The notes under the pieces: model-generated
The model's input: the letters and a program-made list of their open reading frames with translations, nothing else
What the model was told of the DNA's origin: nothing
Databases searched by the model: none
Part shown: one piece after another, positions 22,426 to 29,372 of the stretch
How the letters are laid out: every line of letters starts with the position of its first letter
Numbering within the stretch: the stretch's first letter is position 1
From: an uncultured Eubacteriales bacterium
Lineage (GTDB): Bacteria; Bacillota; Clostridia; Christensenellales; Borkfalkiaceae
Length of the DNA stretch: 34,374 nt
Assembly (NCBI GenBank): GCA_900543915.1
Contig: UQTB01000024.1
Coordinates: 1 to 34,374, forward strand
Direction of reading: 5' to 3'
Program-made: the position numbers and the translations under genes

Positions 22426-22962
22426 ATGGCGGCGAGCGACGCGAAATGGTATGTCATTCACACGTACTCCGGCTACGAGGCGATGGTGAAGGACAGCCTG
22501 GAAAAGTTAATCGAAAATAACAATCTGCAGGAAAACATCTTCGATATCCAGATCCCCACGGAGGAGACGCTGGAAGAGAAGGCGAACGGCAAGAAAAAGG
22601 TCGTCGAGCGGAAGAAATTTCCCTGTTACGTTTTTCTGAAGATGATCTATTCCAACAACATCTGGTATCTGGTCACGAATACCCGCGGCGTCACGGGCTT
22701 CGTCGGTCCGCAGGGGCGCCCTCTGCCGCTGACGGAAGAGGAAGTCGTGCGCATGGGGCTGATCAAGGTCGCGACGACGATCGACTTTACGGTGGGAGAC
22801 GACGTGCAGGTGATGAACGGTCCGCTGGAATCCTTTACCGGAAAGGTGACCGAGCTCAACGAGGCGTCCCAGAAAGTCAAGGTGGACGTCGTGATGTTCG
22901 GGCGGGTGACCAACGTCGAGCTGGATTTCGTTCAGGTCAAAAAAATTACCGTACAGAATTAG
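22426..22962 (+). CDS. nusG: Transcription termination/antitermination factor NusG
   Basis: 178 residues, normal length. The NGN domain (about 6-120) has KWYVIHTYSGYE at its start and the RNA-polymerase-binding region with FPCYVFLKMIYSNNIWYLVTNT and RGVTGFVG. The C-terminal KOW domain reads FTVGDDVQVMNGPLESFTGKV. NusG binds elongating RNA polymerase, aiding pausing and Rho/ribosome coupling. The ribosome binding site is weak (CGGG), so translation may depend on secE translation just upstream. The L1-type control region before rplK follows. Confidence 0.97.
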   Translation: MAASDAKWYVIHTYSGYEAMVKDSLEKLIENNNLQENIFDIQIPTEETLEEKANGKKKVVERKKFPCYVFLKMIYSNNIWYLVTNTRGVTGFVGPQGRPLPLTEEEVVRMGLIKVATTIDFTVGDDVQVMNGPLESFTGKVTELNEASQKVKVDVVMFGRVTNVELDFVQVKKITVQN

Positions 22963-22990
22963 AAACCTTCGGGGAAACCCGTCGGAATAA

Positions 22991-23036
22991 GTGGGAGTGG
23001 CGCTAATTTTCATTTCGGGCGTTACGGTCGTACCAC
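22991..23036 (+). promoter_or_regulatory. L1-binding-site-like hairpin upstream of rplK
   Basis: GTGGGAG (22991-22997) and TACCAC (23031-23036) close a stem whose internal sequence resembles the L1 stalk of 23S rRNA (GGUGGGUAG...GAUACCACC). It is an autogenous control site for the L11-L1 operon, known in E. coli and widespread in Bacillota. GGAGG follows ten bases on. Confidence 0.75.
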
Positions 23037-23053
23037 AAAAATGGAGGAAGAAC

Positions 23054-23479
23054 ATGGCTAAGAAAGTTACAGCGGTCGTCAAATTGCAGCTGGCCGCGGG
23101 AAAAGCTACGCCGGGACCTCCCGTCGGCTCCACGCTGGGCCCGCACGGGATCAATATTCCGGGCTTTACCAAGGAATTCAACGCGAAGACCGCGGGTCAG
23201 GAAGGGCTTATCATCCCCGTCGTCATCACGATTTATCAGGATCGTTCCTTTACGTTCGTTCTGAAGACGCCTCCCGCACCCGTTCTCATCAAGAAGGCGT
23301 GCGGCATCGAGAGCGGCAGCGCCAAGCCCAATAAGGACAAGGTTGCCAAGATCACGAAGGCGCAGGTTGAGGAAATCGCGAAAATGAAGATGCCCGATCT
23401 CAACGCGTCCTCGCTGGAATCCGCGATGAGCATGATCGCGGGCACGGCGAGAAGCATGGGCGTCGTTGTCGTCGACTGA
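23054..23479 (+). CDS. rplK: Ribosomal protein L11 (uL11)
   Basis: 141 residues. MAKKVTAVVKLQLAAGKATPGPPVGSTLGPHGINI is the conserved N-terminal domain that docks release factors and thiostrepton. AGTARSMGVVV is the C-terminal RNA-binding end. L11 with L10/L12 forms the GTPase-associated centre. The start with GGAGG at 23043-23047 is clear; 21 codons of open frame upstream run across the L1-like control hairpin and are rejected. Confidence 0.98.
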   Translation: MAKKVTAVVKLQLAAGKATPGPPVGSTLGPHGINIPGFTKEFNAKTAGQEGLIIPVVITIYQDRSFTFVLKTPPAPVLIKKACGIESGSAKPNKDKVAKITKAQVEEIAKMKMPDLNASSLESAMSMIAGTARSMGVVVVD

Positions 23480-23491
23480 CGGCTTGAATAC

Positions 23492-23521
23492 GTGGGAGGG
23501 GAATTTCCCCGACGGTACCAC
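23492..23521 (+). promoter_or_regulatory. Second L1-binding-site-like hairpin, between rplK and rplA
   Basis: GTGGGAG (23492-23498) and TACCAC (23516-23521) close the stem, with the GGGGAATTTCCCC palindrome at its core. It resembles the site at 22991. GAGGAGG of rplA lies directly after, so L1 binding could hide that ribosome binding site. Confidence 0.75.
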
Positions 23522-23538
23522 GAGGAGGATATTGATTT

Positions 23539-24225
23539 ATGAAACACGGAAAAAAATATACGGAAAGCCTCAAGGCTTACGATAAGTCCAAGGCGTACGA
23601 GATCGGCGAAGCGGTGGATCTCGTTCTGAACACCGCGAAAGCGAAGTTCGACGAGACGGTGGAGCTTCACGTCCGCCTGGGCGTCGATCCCAAGCAGGCG
23701 GATCAGCAGGTCAGAGGCGTCATCGTCCTTCCCAACGGAACGGGTAAAAACGTCAAGGTCCTGTGCCTCGCGAAGGGCGAGAAGGCGGATCAGGCGAAGG
23801 AAGCCGGCGCGGATTTCGTCGGTGCGGAAGAGCTCGTGCAGAAGATTCAGACGGAAAACTGGTTTGACTTCGACGTCATCATCACCACGCCGGATATGAT
23901 GGGCGTGGTCGGCCGCATCGGTAAGATCCTGGGGCCGAAGGGACTGATGCCGAACCCGAAGTCGGGAACGGTCACGATGGACGTTGCGAAGGCGATCAAG
24001 GATACGAAGGCCGGTAAGGTCGAGTACAGACTGGACAAGACCGCCATCATTCACTGCCCCATCGGGAAAAAGAGCTTCGGCAAGGAAAAGCTGGTCGAAA
24101 ACTACGACGCGCTGTTCGATGCGATCGTCAAGGCGAAACCCGCCGCGGCGAAGGGGCAGTACGTCAAGAGCGTGACCGTCGCTTCCACGATGGGCCCCGG
24201 CGTCAGAGTCGCGGCGAAAATTTAA
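23539..24225 (+). CDS. rplA: Ribosomal protein L1 (uL1)
   Basis: 228 residues, normal length. It starts MKHGKKYTES and contains the rRNA-binding core ELHVRLGVDPKQADQQVRGVIVLPNGTGK and the conserved GPKGLMPNPKSGTVT motif (about residue 133-148), with STMGPGVRV at the end. L1 forms the mobile stalk that releases E-site tRNA and also represses its own mRNA. GAGGAGG lies before the ATG at good distance. Confidence 0.98.
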   Translation: MKHGKKYTESLKAYDKSKAYEIGEAVDLVLNTAKAKFDETVELHVRLGVDPKQADQQVRGVIVLPNGTGKNVKVLCLAKGEKADQAKEAGADFVGAEELVQKIQTENWFDFDVIITTPDMMGVVGRIGKILGPKGLMPNPKSGTVTMDVAKAIKDTKAGKVEYRLDKTAIIHCPIGKKSFGKEKLVENYDALFDAIVKAKPAAAKGQYVKSVTVASTMGPGVRVAAKI

Positions 24226-24254
24226 TTGACAAACGGTTTCTTTTGTGCTATAAT
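24226..24254 (+). promoter_or_regulatory. Promoter of the rplJ-rplL transcript
   Basis: TTGACA at 24226-24231 begins one base after the rplA stop, then 17 bases and TATAAT at 24249-24254 with TGC just before (extended -10). Confidence 0.92.
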
Positions 24255-24278
24255 GGCACAGTAATTTTCAAAAAGCTT

Positions 24279-24379
24279 AAGACAGCAGGTTTTAATGCGT
24301 GTTCGCAACCGGCCGAGGCGGATTGAAAGGAATATCGGTTTCCGATGCCCTTTCGCCCATCCGGCGGGAGGGCTTTTTT
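24279..24379 (+). ncRNA. L10 (rplJ) leader
   Basis: AAGACAGCAGG at 24279-24289 followed by CAACCGGCCGAGG are the conserved blocks of the Bacillota L10 leader, which binds the L10-(L12)4 complex. The leader ends in an attenuator with a run of T (24374-24379), so excess L10 stops transcription before rplJ. Confidence 0.88.
24347..24379 (+). terminator. Attenuator terminator of the L10 leader
   Basis: GCCCT pairs with AGGGC and an inner CCC/GGG with a bulge, followed by six T. It lies 20 bases before the rplJ start. Confidence 0.8.
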
Positions 24380-24399
24380 AACGAAATATGGAGGATAAC

Positions 24400-24891
24400 A
24401 TGTCGGCTAACATCGAAGCAAAAAAGGTAGTCGTCGAGGAGATCAAGAAGAACGCTTCCGAAGCGAAATCCATCGTTCTCGTCAACTATCAGGGCCTGAC
24501 GGTTGCGGAAGACACCGAATTCAGAGGGGAATTCCGCAATAAAAACGTGGTTTACAAAGTATTGAAAAACACGCTCGTCAAGCGCGCGTTCGACGAACTG
24601 GGCATCGCGGGATTCGACGCGGATCTCAACGGCCCCACCGCTGTCGCGTTCGCCGAGGACGAGACCAGCGCGGCGAAGATCGTCGTAGACGCGGCAAAGA
24701 AGTATCAGGACAAAATTTCCGTCAAGAGCGGTTACGTTGACGGAAAGTATGTAGACATCAAGGGTATCGTTGCACTCGCCAGCATCCCCTCGAGAGAGGA
24801 GCTTTACGGAAAACTGGCAGGGCTGTTCAGCGGTTTCCCGCGGAGCCTCGCCTGCGCGCTCAACGCGGTGGCGGAACAGAAACAGGCGTAA
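24400..24891 (+). CDS. rplJ: Ribosomal protein L10 (uL10)
   Basis: 163 residues. IEAKKVVVEEIKKNASEAKSIVLVNYQGLTV is the conserved N-terminal rRNA-binding domain, YKVLKNTLVKRAF the following RNA-contact stretch, and SGFPRSLACALNAVAEQKQA the helix carrying L12 dimers. GGAGG lies seven bases before the ATG at 24400; an ATG at 24388 in the same frame sits on the binding site and is rejected. Controlled by the L10 leader. Confidence 0.98.
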   Translation: MSANIEAKKVVVEEIKKNASEAKSIVLVNYQGLTVAEDTEFRGEFRNKNVVYKVLKNTLVKRAFDELGIAGFDADLNGPTAVAFAEDETSAAKIVVDAAKKYQDKISVKSGYVDGKYVDIKGIVALASIPSREELYGKLAGLFSGFPRSLACALNAVAEQKQA

Positions 24892-24926
24892 TCGCCGCAT
24901 AAAGAATTTTTTGGAGGAAAAACAGA

Positions 24927-25292
24927 ATGGATATCGCAAAATTTATTGAAGAGATCAAAGCTATGACGGTGGTCGAGCTCAACGACCTGGTCAAGGCGAT
25001 CGAAACCGAATTCGGCGTCAGCGCCGCCGCTCCCGTGGCCGTTGCCGCCGCAGGCGCCGCTCCCGCCGCCGCTGTGGAGGAGAAGACCGAGTTCAAGGTC
25101 ACGCTGAAAGACGCGGGCGCGAAGAAGATCGACTGCATCAAAGCGGTCCGCGAATTTACCGGTCTGGGACTGGTCGAGGCGAAGAACCTCGTCGAATCCC
25201 TCGGCGTCATCAAAGAGAACGCCACCAAGGAAGAGGCGGACAAGATGGTCGCGAAATTCAAGGAAATCGGCGCGACCGTCGTTGCGGAGTAA
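24927..25292 (+). CDS. rplL: Ribosomal protein L7/L12 (bL12)
   Basis: 121 residues: an N-terminal dimerisation domain (AKFIEEIKAMTVVELNDLVKAIETEFGV), an alanine/proline hinge (APVAVAAAGAAPAAAV), and a globular domain TEFKVTLKDAGAKKIDCIKAVREFTGLGLVEAKNLVES that recruits translational GTPases. One Cys (C58-type position in KKIDCIKAVRE) is unusual but not at a functional face I know of. GGAGG is before the ATG. Followed by a good terminator. Confidence 0.98.
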   Translation: MDIAKFIEEIKAMTVVELNDLVKAIETEFGVSAAAPVAVAAAGAAPAAAVEEKTEFKVTLKDAGAKKIDCIKAVREFTGLGLVEAKNLVESLGVIKENATKEEADKMVAKFKEIGATVVAE

Positions 25293-25315
25293 TTTTCTTA
25301 AAAAACGAGAGAGGA

Positions 25316-25347
25316 AGGCGGTATTCGGAGAGAATACTGCCTTTTTT
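25316..25347 (+). terminator. Terminator of the rplJ-rplL operon
   Basis: AGGCGGTATTC and GAATACTGCCT (one G-U pair) around GGAGA, then a run of T. Confidence 0.92.
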
Positions 25348-25379
25348 CGTCTTTTTCGCGAAATCCTCCCGAAAGGGGA

Positions 25380-25408
25380 TTGACAATCGCCTAAATATTT
25401 AGTAAAAT
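25380..25408 (+). promoter_or_regulatory. Sigma-A promoter of the cyclophilin-like lipoprotein gene
   Basis: TTGACA at 25380-25385, 17 bases, TAAAAT at 25403-25408. Confidence 0.9.
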
Positions 25409-25443
25409 AAAAAAAGACGAAAAATCCCAACAGGAGATTATCA

Positions 25444-26190
25444 ATGAAAAAAATAGTAACGATCGGGCTGATCGCCGTTATGGCAGCAGTCATGGCGCTG
25501 TCGGCGGGCTGCGGTGCGAAAATTACGACGGTGACGATGAAGATCCGCCTGTATACGGCTGCCACGACGTACGATACGTACGAAATGAAACTGGATCTCT
25601 ACGAACATCTCGCGCCGGATACCGCGAAGGCCTTTAAAGAATGGGTCGAAGACGGCGTATACGATAATATGGTGTTTTACAAAACCGATCTCTATTCCAG
25701 CCAGGTAATGGTCGGCGACCTCAAGTGGGTGGACGGGAAACTGGAACAGATTGCCCCGCAGACGTTTGCCGATGCGGAATTCGCCGCGAACGGAACGGTG
25801 GGCTCCAATCTGACGAACGTATCCGGCTCGTTCGGGCTGTGGAAGAATTTTGACCGCGAAGCGGGCTACGTCTCGAGCGGACACCGCAATACGGTCTCCA
25901 CGATTTACATGCCCACGAGCACGATCTCCGCGTACGACGGCTATTTCTGCGTGCTCGGCCAGTATTCGGACGACGAGGCCAGCGTCGACGCGATGACGGA
26001 GATCAAGGACGTTCTGAACGGAGAAGACGTGCAGATATACGTTCAGTTCTGCATGAAGGACAGCGATACCGTACTGTTTTTGCCCGAAGAGGAATTCGAC
26101 GCGATCAAGGAAGACCGCATCGACGAGGACACCGTGATGAAGATCACCGTTCCCGAATTTATGTGCTATATTGAATCCATGGAGTTTTAA
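25444..26190 (+). CDS. Cyclophilin-like lipoprotein (peptidyl-prolyl isomerase fold, divergent)
   Basis: 248 residues. IGLIAVMAAVMALSAGC-G is a lipoprotein signal (lipid Cys about 20). MKLDLYEHLAPDTAKAFKEWVEDGVYDNMVFYKT matches the cyclophilin opening (xLxxxxAPxTxxNFxxLxxxGxYxxxxFxR), and FCVLGQYSDDEASVDAMTEIKDV matches the later G-x-V segment. The catalytic Arg of FHR is replaced by Lys-Thr (FYKT), and the QGGD motif reads MVGDLKW. It is probably an extracellular folding factor, possibly with weak or no isomerase activity (inference). AGGAG lies six bases before the ATG. Monocistronic, after the ribosomal operon. Confidence 0.75.
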   Translation: MKKIVTIGLIAVMAAVMALSAGCGAKITTVTMKIRLYTAATTYDTYEMKLDLYEHLAPDTAKAFKEWVEDGVYDNMVFYKTDLYSSQVMVGDLKWVDGKLEQIAPQTFADAEFAANGTVGSNLTNVSGSFGLWKNFDREAGYVSSGHRNTVSTIYMPTSTISAYDGYFCVLGQYSDDEASVDAMTEIKDVLNGEDVQIYVQFCMKDSDTVLFLPEEEFDAIKEDRIDEDTVMKITVPEFMCYIESMEF

Positions 26191-26198
26191 GAAAGACA

Positions 26199-26225
26199 AA
26201 AACGCCCTTTCAGGGCGTTTTTTTT
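26199..26225 (+). terminator. Terminator of the cyclophilin-like gene
   Basis: AAAACGCCCT, loop TTC, AGGGCGTTTT followed by further T. A/T flanks on both sides also allow use by the convergent minus-strand gene. Confidence 0.93.
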
Positions 26226-26250
26226 ATGCCTTTTTTTGGGAAAGCCTTCT

Positions 26251-27171
26251 TCACGGTATCGGAAACAGATTGTCGATTTTTCCGTTCTTCTGGCTGACGC
26301 CGAAATAGCGCGCGTAATATTTGTTCTCGGCGGCTTCGTCGCGGTAGAGGAGCCCGACGCCCTCCCGCTCCAGTTCGCGGGGCGGCGGAAAGACGCCGAC
26401 GAACGCGCCGAGAAATTCCCGGATGCGGTCTTTGTTCGAGAGCATGTTGTCGGCGAGATAACGGTCGGTTTCCCCGTGCGTCAGCACGCTTTCGAAAAAA
26501 GCGTAGGGAATCAGCCGATCGGGCAGCGTACGGCCGGAAAAGGCTTCCGAGGAGAAGGTCTCCTTTCTGCGCGCGGTCACCCCGCCGTCAGCGACCGCGT
26601 ATTCGGTCTTTTCGACGTGCTTGGCAAAGTCCCTGTGGCGGATGGTCGTCGTGAACGCGCCGTGTTTTAACGCGTATTCGTCCGCGCGCCCGAAAAAAAC
26701 GCGCGATATTTTGGGGGATACCCCGTAAACGGCGAGAAAACTCTCCTTCGCCTTGAAGTGCACGGCGACGAGGTCCTTCTCCTTCGCGATCTCCGCGCCG
26801 TCCGCGGTCAGCGGGATCGCCTCCGCAAAGAAGTCTTCCCGCGTTTCGAGGGACAGCTTGAGGCCGTTTTCCCGGTAAAGCGTGACGATTGCATCCCCGA
26901 AGTTCTTTTGCGCGAGCACCTGAAAGCCCGCGTTCGGCGGCGTGCGGAAGCGCAGAAACCAGGCGCCCCCCAGATCCGCCGCGATGACGTTTTCGGGAGG
27001 CCGGGCAAAAAAATCCTCGCAGAGCAGACAGTAAACGGGATAGCTTCCGTCCAGCGGGCAGAGTTCCAGAAGCGGGCTTTTTTCAGGAGAAAGGGATAAC
27101 ACCCGCCCCTCCTTTCTCACGCCGTCCGCCTTGACCGCAAACGGCTTGTCGTACGATAAAAAGAAAAACAT
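26251..27171 (-). CDS. Conserved hypothetical protein, 306 residues
   Basis: No family recognised. The protein has no signal peptide and no membrane helix. It has a beta-rich N-terminal half (YPVYCLLCEDFF, NFGDAIVTLYRENGLKLSLET), a central segment KESFLAVYGVSPKISRVFFGRADEYALK, and a more helical C-terminal third (RLIPYAFFESVLTHGETDRYLADNMLSNKDRIREFLG). The mixture suggests a cytoplasmic protein with two domains. GAGGAGG lies at good spacing before the ATG at 27171. Upstream on the minus strand, GTATTTT-N14-CATAAATT is a partial match to a sigma-E promoter (5 of 7 and 7 of 8), so sporulation expression is possible but unproven. Divergent from the HTH gene at 27319. Confidence 0.75.
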   Translation of the reverse strand: MFFFLSYDKPFAVKADGVRKEGRVLSLSPEKSPLLELCPLDGSYPVYCLLCEDFFARPPENVIAADLGGAWFLRFRTPPNAGFQVLAQKNFGDAIVTLYRENGLKLSLETREDFFAEAIPLTADGAEIAKEKDLVAVHFKAKESFLAVYGVSPKISRVFFGRADEYALKHGAFTTTIRHRDFAKHVEKTEYAVADGGVTARRKETFSSEAFSGRTLPDRLIPYAFFESVLTHGETDRYLADNMLSNKDRIREFLGAFVGVFPPPRELEREGVGLLYRDEAAENKYYARYFGVSQKNGKIDNLFPIP

Positions 27172-27265
27172 TCCGCCTCCTCGGTTGTCCGCTTTGCGCA
27201 GGGTTCCTGTAAAATTTATGCGGGCAGAAAGATAAAAATACGTTTTCGGGTATGAAATGATGTTT

Positions 27266-27279
27266 ATTTGTCAACAAAT
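27266..27279 (+). promoter_or_regulatory. 14-base perfect palindrome upstream of the HTH/coiled-coil gene (candidate operator)
   Basis: ATTTGT-CA-ACAAAT, perfectly symmetric, in the divergent region 40 bases before the start at 27319. It could be the site for autoregulation of that putative DNA-binding protein. No convincing sigma-A promoter is seen alongside. Confidence 0.45.
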
Positions 27280-27318
27280 AGGGTAATAAAACCGCAATCA
27301 AGCGGAACGGAGGCAGTT

Positions 27319-28002
27319 ATGGAAAAGAAGAACGACAAGCGCGCCCGCGATCTGGCGGACGCGGTACGAAAGGGAAAAGAAGAGGGGAAATCCCTCACCG
27401 AGATATTTGCAGAGTACGGCGAGAAAAACGGCCTGGCGCGCGGCAGCGTGCGGAACGCCTATTACGAACTGGTGAAAAAGAGCCGCAGCGACGCGTTCGC
27501 CGAAAAATATCTGGGCGGCGAGCGGCTCACCGCGCAGGAAATCCGCTCGTTCGGCACGGAAGAGGAGCGCACGCTGGTAAAGACGGTGCTTTTGGGCAAG
27601 CGCGACGGGCGCTCGGCGCGGAGCGTCATCTTTGAGCTTTCGGGCGGAGATCCGAAGCTCGCGCTCCGGTTTCAGAACAAATACCGCAACGTACTGCGCT
27701 CCAAGCCGCAGCTCATCCGCGAGCTGGTGGAGGAGATCCGGGCAGAAAGCGGCATCCCCTTCGACGCTCTTACAGACGTTTCGCCGCGCTTCCGCGAATC
27801 CCAGCTGAAAAAGCTGCAGTCTGAGATCAACGCCCTGGTGGAGCGCATCTCGGACGGCGTGCGGGCGGAAAACGAGCGGCTCAAAGAGCGCGTCCGCGCG
27901 CTGGAGAGCGAAAACGCAGAGCTCACCGCGGCGCTCGGCGAAGACGGCAGCCGCGCGGCGGAGTTCTTCGGAAAGAAAAGCGGCAAAAATATTTTGAACT
28001 GA
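27319..28002 (+). CDS. Putative HTH/coiled-coil DNA-binding protein
   Basis: 227 residues, no family named with confidence. Two similar helical segments lie at about 10-48 (GKSLTEIFAEYGEKNGLARGSVRNAYYELVK) and 90-125 (GRSARSVIFELSGGDPKLALRFQNKYRNVLR). Each ends in a G-x-x-x-x-R-x-x-N-x-Y or R-x-x-N-K-Y pattern that could be a recognition helix, recalling the tandem Myb-like arrangement of prespore regulator RsfA. The C-terminal third, about 160-215, is a coiled coil (LKKLQSEINALVERI, ENERLKERVRALESENAELTAAL). A regulator is therefore likely by inference only. GGAGG lies before the ATG at 27319; a longer in-frame start at 27268 has no binding site. Confidence 0.65.
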   Translation: MEKKNDKRARDLADAVRKGKEEGKSLTEIFAEYGEKNGLARGSVRNAYYELVKKSRSDAFAEKYLGGERLTAQEIRSFGTEEERTLVKTVLLGKRDGRSARSVIFELSGGDPKLALRFQNKYRNVLRSKPQLIRELVEEIRAESGIPFDALTDVSPRFRESQLKKLQSEINALVERISDGVRAENERLKERVRALESENAELTAALGEDGSRAAEFFGKKSGKNILN

Positions 28003-28026
28003 TTTTCTGTTTTTTCGTCATTCCGT

Positions 28027-28055
28027 TTGGAATCAGCGCCTCTTTCCTGTATAAT
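28027..28055 (+). promoter_or_regulatory. Sigma-A promoter of the alpha-oxoamine synthase gene
   Basis: TTGGAA at 28027-28032, 17 bases, TATAAT at 28050-28055, then a short leader with AGGAGGG. Confidence 0.82.
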
Positions 28056-28085
28056 AAATTTATAATTTTCAGGAGGGAAGCTATT

Positions 28086-29270
28086 TTGGATTTATTTCGG
28101 AAATGCGAATCGCTGGGGAACGTCCGCCAGGCAAAGGAATGGGGACTGTACCCGTATTTTCATCAGATGAGCTCCAAGCAGGATACGGAAGTCACGATGG
28201 AGGGGAAAAAGATCGTCATGATCGGCTCCAACAATTATCTCGGACTGACTTCTCATCCCGCTGTGATCGCCGCGGGAAAGGAGGCGCTTGACCGCTACGG
28301 AACCGGCTGCTCCGGCAGCCGGTTTTTAAACGGAACGCTTACGGAGCACGTCGCGCTGGAAAGAGAGCTCGCGGATTTTCTCGGGAAGGAGGACGCCGTT
28401 ACCTTTTCCACCGGGTTCCAGTCCAACCTCGGAATCATCAGCGCGCTGGCCGGCAGAAACGACGTCATCCTGTGCGACAAGGAAAACCATGCCAGTATAT
28501 ACGATGCCTGCCGGCTGAGCTATGCGAAGATGGTGCGCTACCGCCATTCGGACATGGCGGATCTCGAGGAGCGGCTGAAAGAGATCGACCTTTCGGTTTC
28601 CGGAGTGCTGATCGTGACGGACGGGGTTTTCAGCATGAGCGGGGAAATCTGCAAGCTGCCCGAGATCATCGCGCTGGCGAGACGATACGGGGCGCGCGTC
28701 ATGGTGGACGACGCGCACGGTCTGGGCGTGCTCGGCGAAAAGGGAAAGGGCACGGCGGAATACTTCGGACTGGAAGAGGAAACCGATCTCTATATGGGGA
28801 CGTTTTCCAAATCCCTGGCAAGTCTCGGCGGATATCTGGCGGCGGATCGGAGCGTCTGCGAATACGTGAGGCATACTTCCCGCCCCTTTATTTTCAGCGC
28901 TTCCATCACCCCCGCGTCCGTCGCCTGTGCGCGCGCCGCGCTGGGAATCCTCATCCGGGAGCCCGAGCGGGTACGGGCGCTTGCGAAAAACGCCGAATAT
29001 ATGCGCAGCGGACTGAAAGCGCGGGGCGTTCCCCTGATCGAGAGCGTCACGCCCATTATCCCCATCTATACTTACGAGGACAAAAAGGCCTTTCTCGCAT
29101 GTAAACTTCTCTTTGACCGGGGCGTCTACGTCAATCCCGTCGTCTCTCCCGCGACGCCCGTCGGGCAGAGCCTGCTGAGAACGAGCTACACCGCTACGCA
29201 CACGCGCGAGCAGTTGGATTACGCGATGAATGCCATCCGGGAAGTGCTGGACCTCGTCGCGGAAGCGTAA
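28086..29270 (+). CDS. Alpha-oxoamine synthase, serine-palmitoyltransferase-like
   Basis: 394 residues, PLP fold type I. Conserved blocks: MIGSNNYLGLTSHPAVI, GTGCSGSRFLNGT, TFSTGFQSNLGIISAL, DKENHASIYDACRLS (His that stacks on PLP), VMVDDAHGLGVLG (Asp/His pair), GTFSKSLASLGGYLA (Schiff-base Lys in FSKS) and RPFIFSASITPAS. The N-terminal YPYFHQMSSKQDTEV and the FSASxTPAS string are as I remember from bacterial serine palmitoyltransferases of Bacteroidetes, more than from glycine C-acetyltransferase or BioF. Serine palmitoyltransferase makes 3-ketosphinganine from serine and palmitoyl-CoA. No sphingolipid partner gene and no bio or tdh gene is adjacent, so the substrate is unproven. The start is TTG at 28086 with AGGAGGG at good spacing. 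Confidence 0.8.
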   Translation: MDLFRKCESLGNVRQAKEWGLYPYFHQMSSKQDTEVTMEGKKIVMIGSNNYLGLTSHPAVIAAGKEALDRYGTGCSGSRFLNGTLTEHVALERELADFLGKEDAVTFSTGFQSNLGIISALAGRNDVILCDKENHASIYDACRLSYAKMVRYRHSDMADLEERLKEIDLSVSGVLIVTDGVFSMSGEICKLPEIIALARRYGARVMVDDAHGLGVLGEKGKGTAEYFGLEEETDLYMGTFSKSLASLGGYLAADRSVCEYVRHTSRPFIFSASITPASVACARAALGILIREPERVRALAKNAEYMRSGLKARGVPLIESVTPIIPIYTYEDKKAFLACKLLFDRGVYVNPVVSPATPVGQSLLRTSYTATHTREQLDYAMNAIREVLDLVAEA

Positions 29271-29276
29271 AAAAAC

Positions 29277-29305
29277 AAAACGGCGGAAAATTCACGCCGT
29301 TTTTT
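29277..29305 (+). terminator. Terminator of the alpha-oxoamine synthase gene
   Basis: AAAACGGCG and CGCCGTTTT around a 9-base loop with continuing T. Its T-run lies directly against the next promoter's -35 box. Confidence 0.92.
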
Positions 29306-29306
29306 C

Positions 29307-29335
29307 TTGACAGAACGCCCGAAAGGGGGTACAAT
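29307..29335 (+). promoter_or_regulatory. Sigma-A promoter of the Fe-S assembly operon
   Basis: TTGACA at 29307-29312, 17 bases, TACAAT at 29330-29335. The start site is predicted near 29342. Confidence 0.9.
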
Positions 29336-29337
29336 AT

Positions 29338-29362
29338 AATTGCAAGTAAAAAAGTTGCAATT
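29338..29362 (+). promoter_or_regulatory. Rrf2/IscR-type operator
   Basis: AATTGCAA (29338-29345) and TTGCAATT (29355-29362) are perfect inverted arms with a 9-base centre. They cover the predicted start of transcription, so a bound dimer should block initiation. The adjacent Rrf2 gene is the obvious candidate regulator. Confidence 0.8.
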
Positions 29363-29372
29363 AAGGAGAAGC

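Noticed and set aside
22991..23053. Upstream extension of rplK
   Set aside because: It covers the L1-like control hairpin; L11 proteins start at MAKKV, which has GGAGG at 23043.
29330..29340. TATAAT at 29335-29340 as the -10 box of the Fe-S operon
   Set aside because: It would leave a 22-base spacer to TTGACA; TACAAT at 29330 gives the standard 17.
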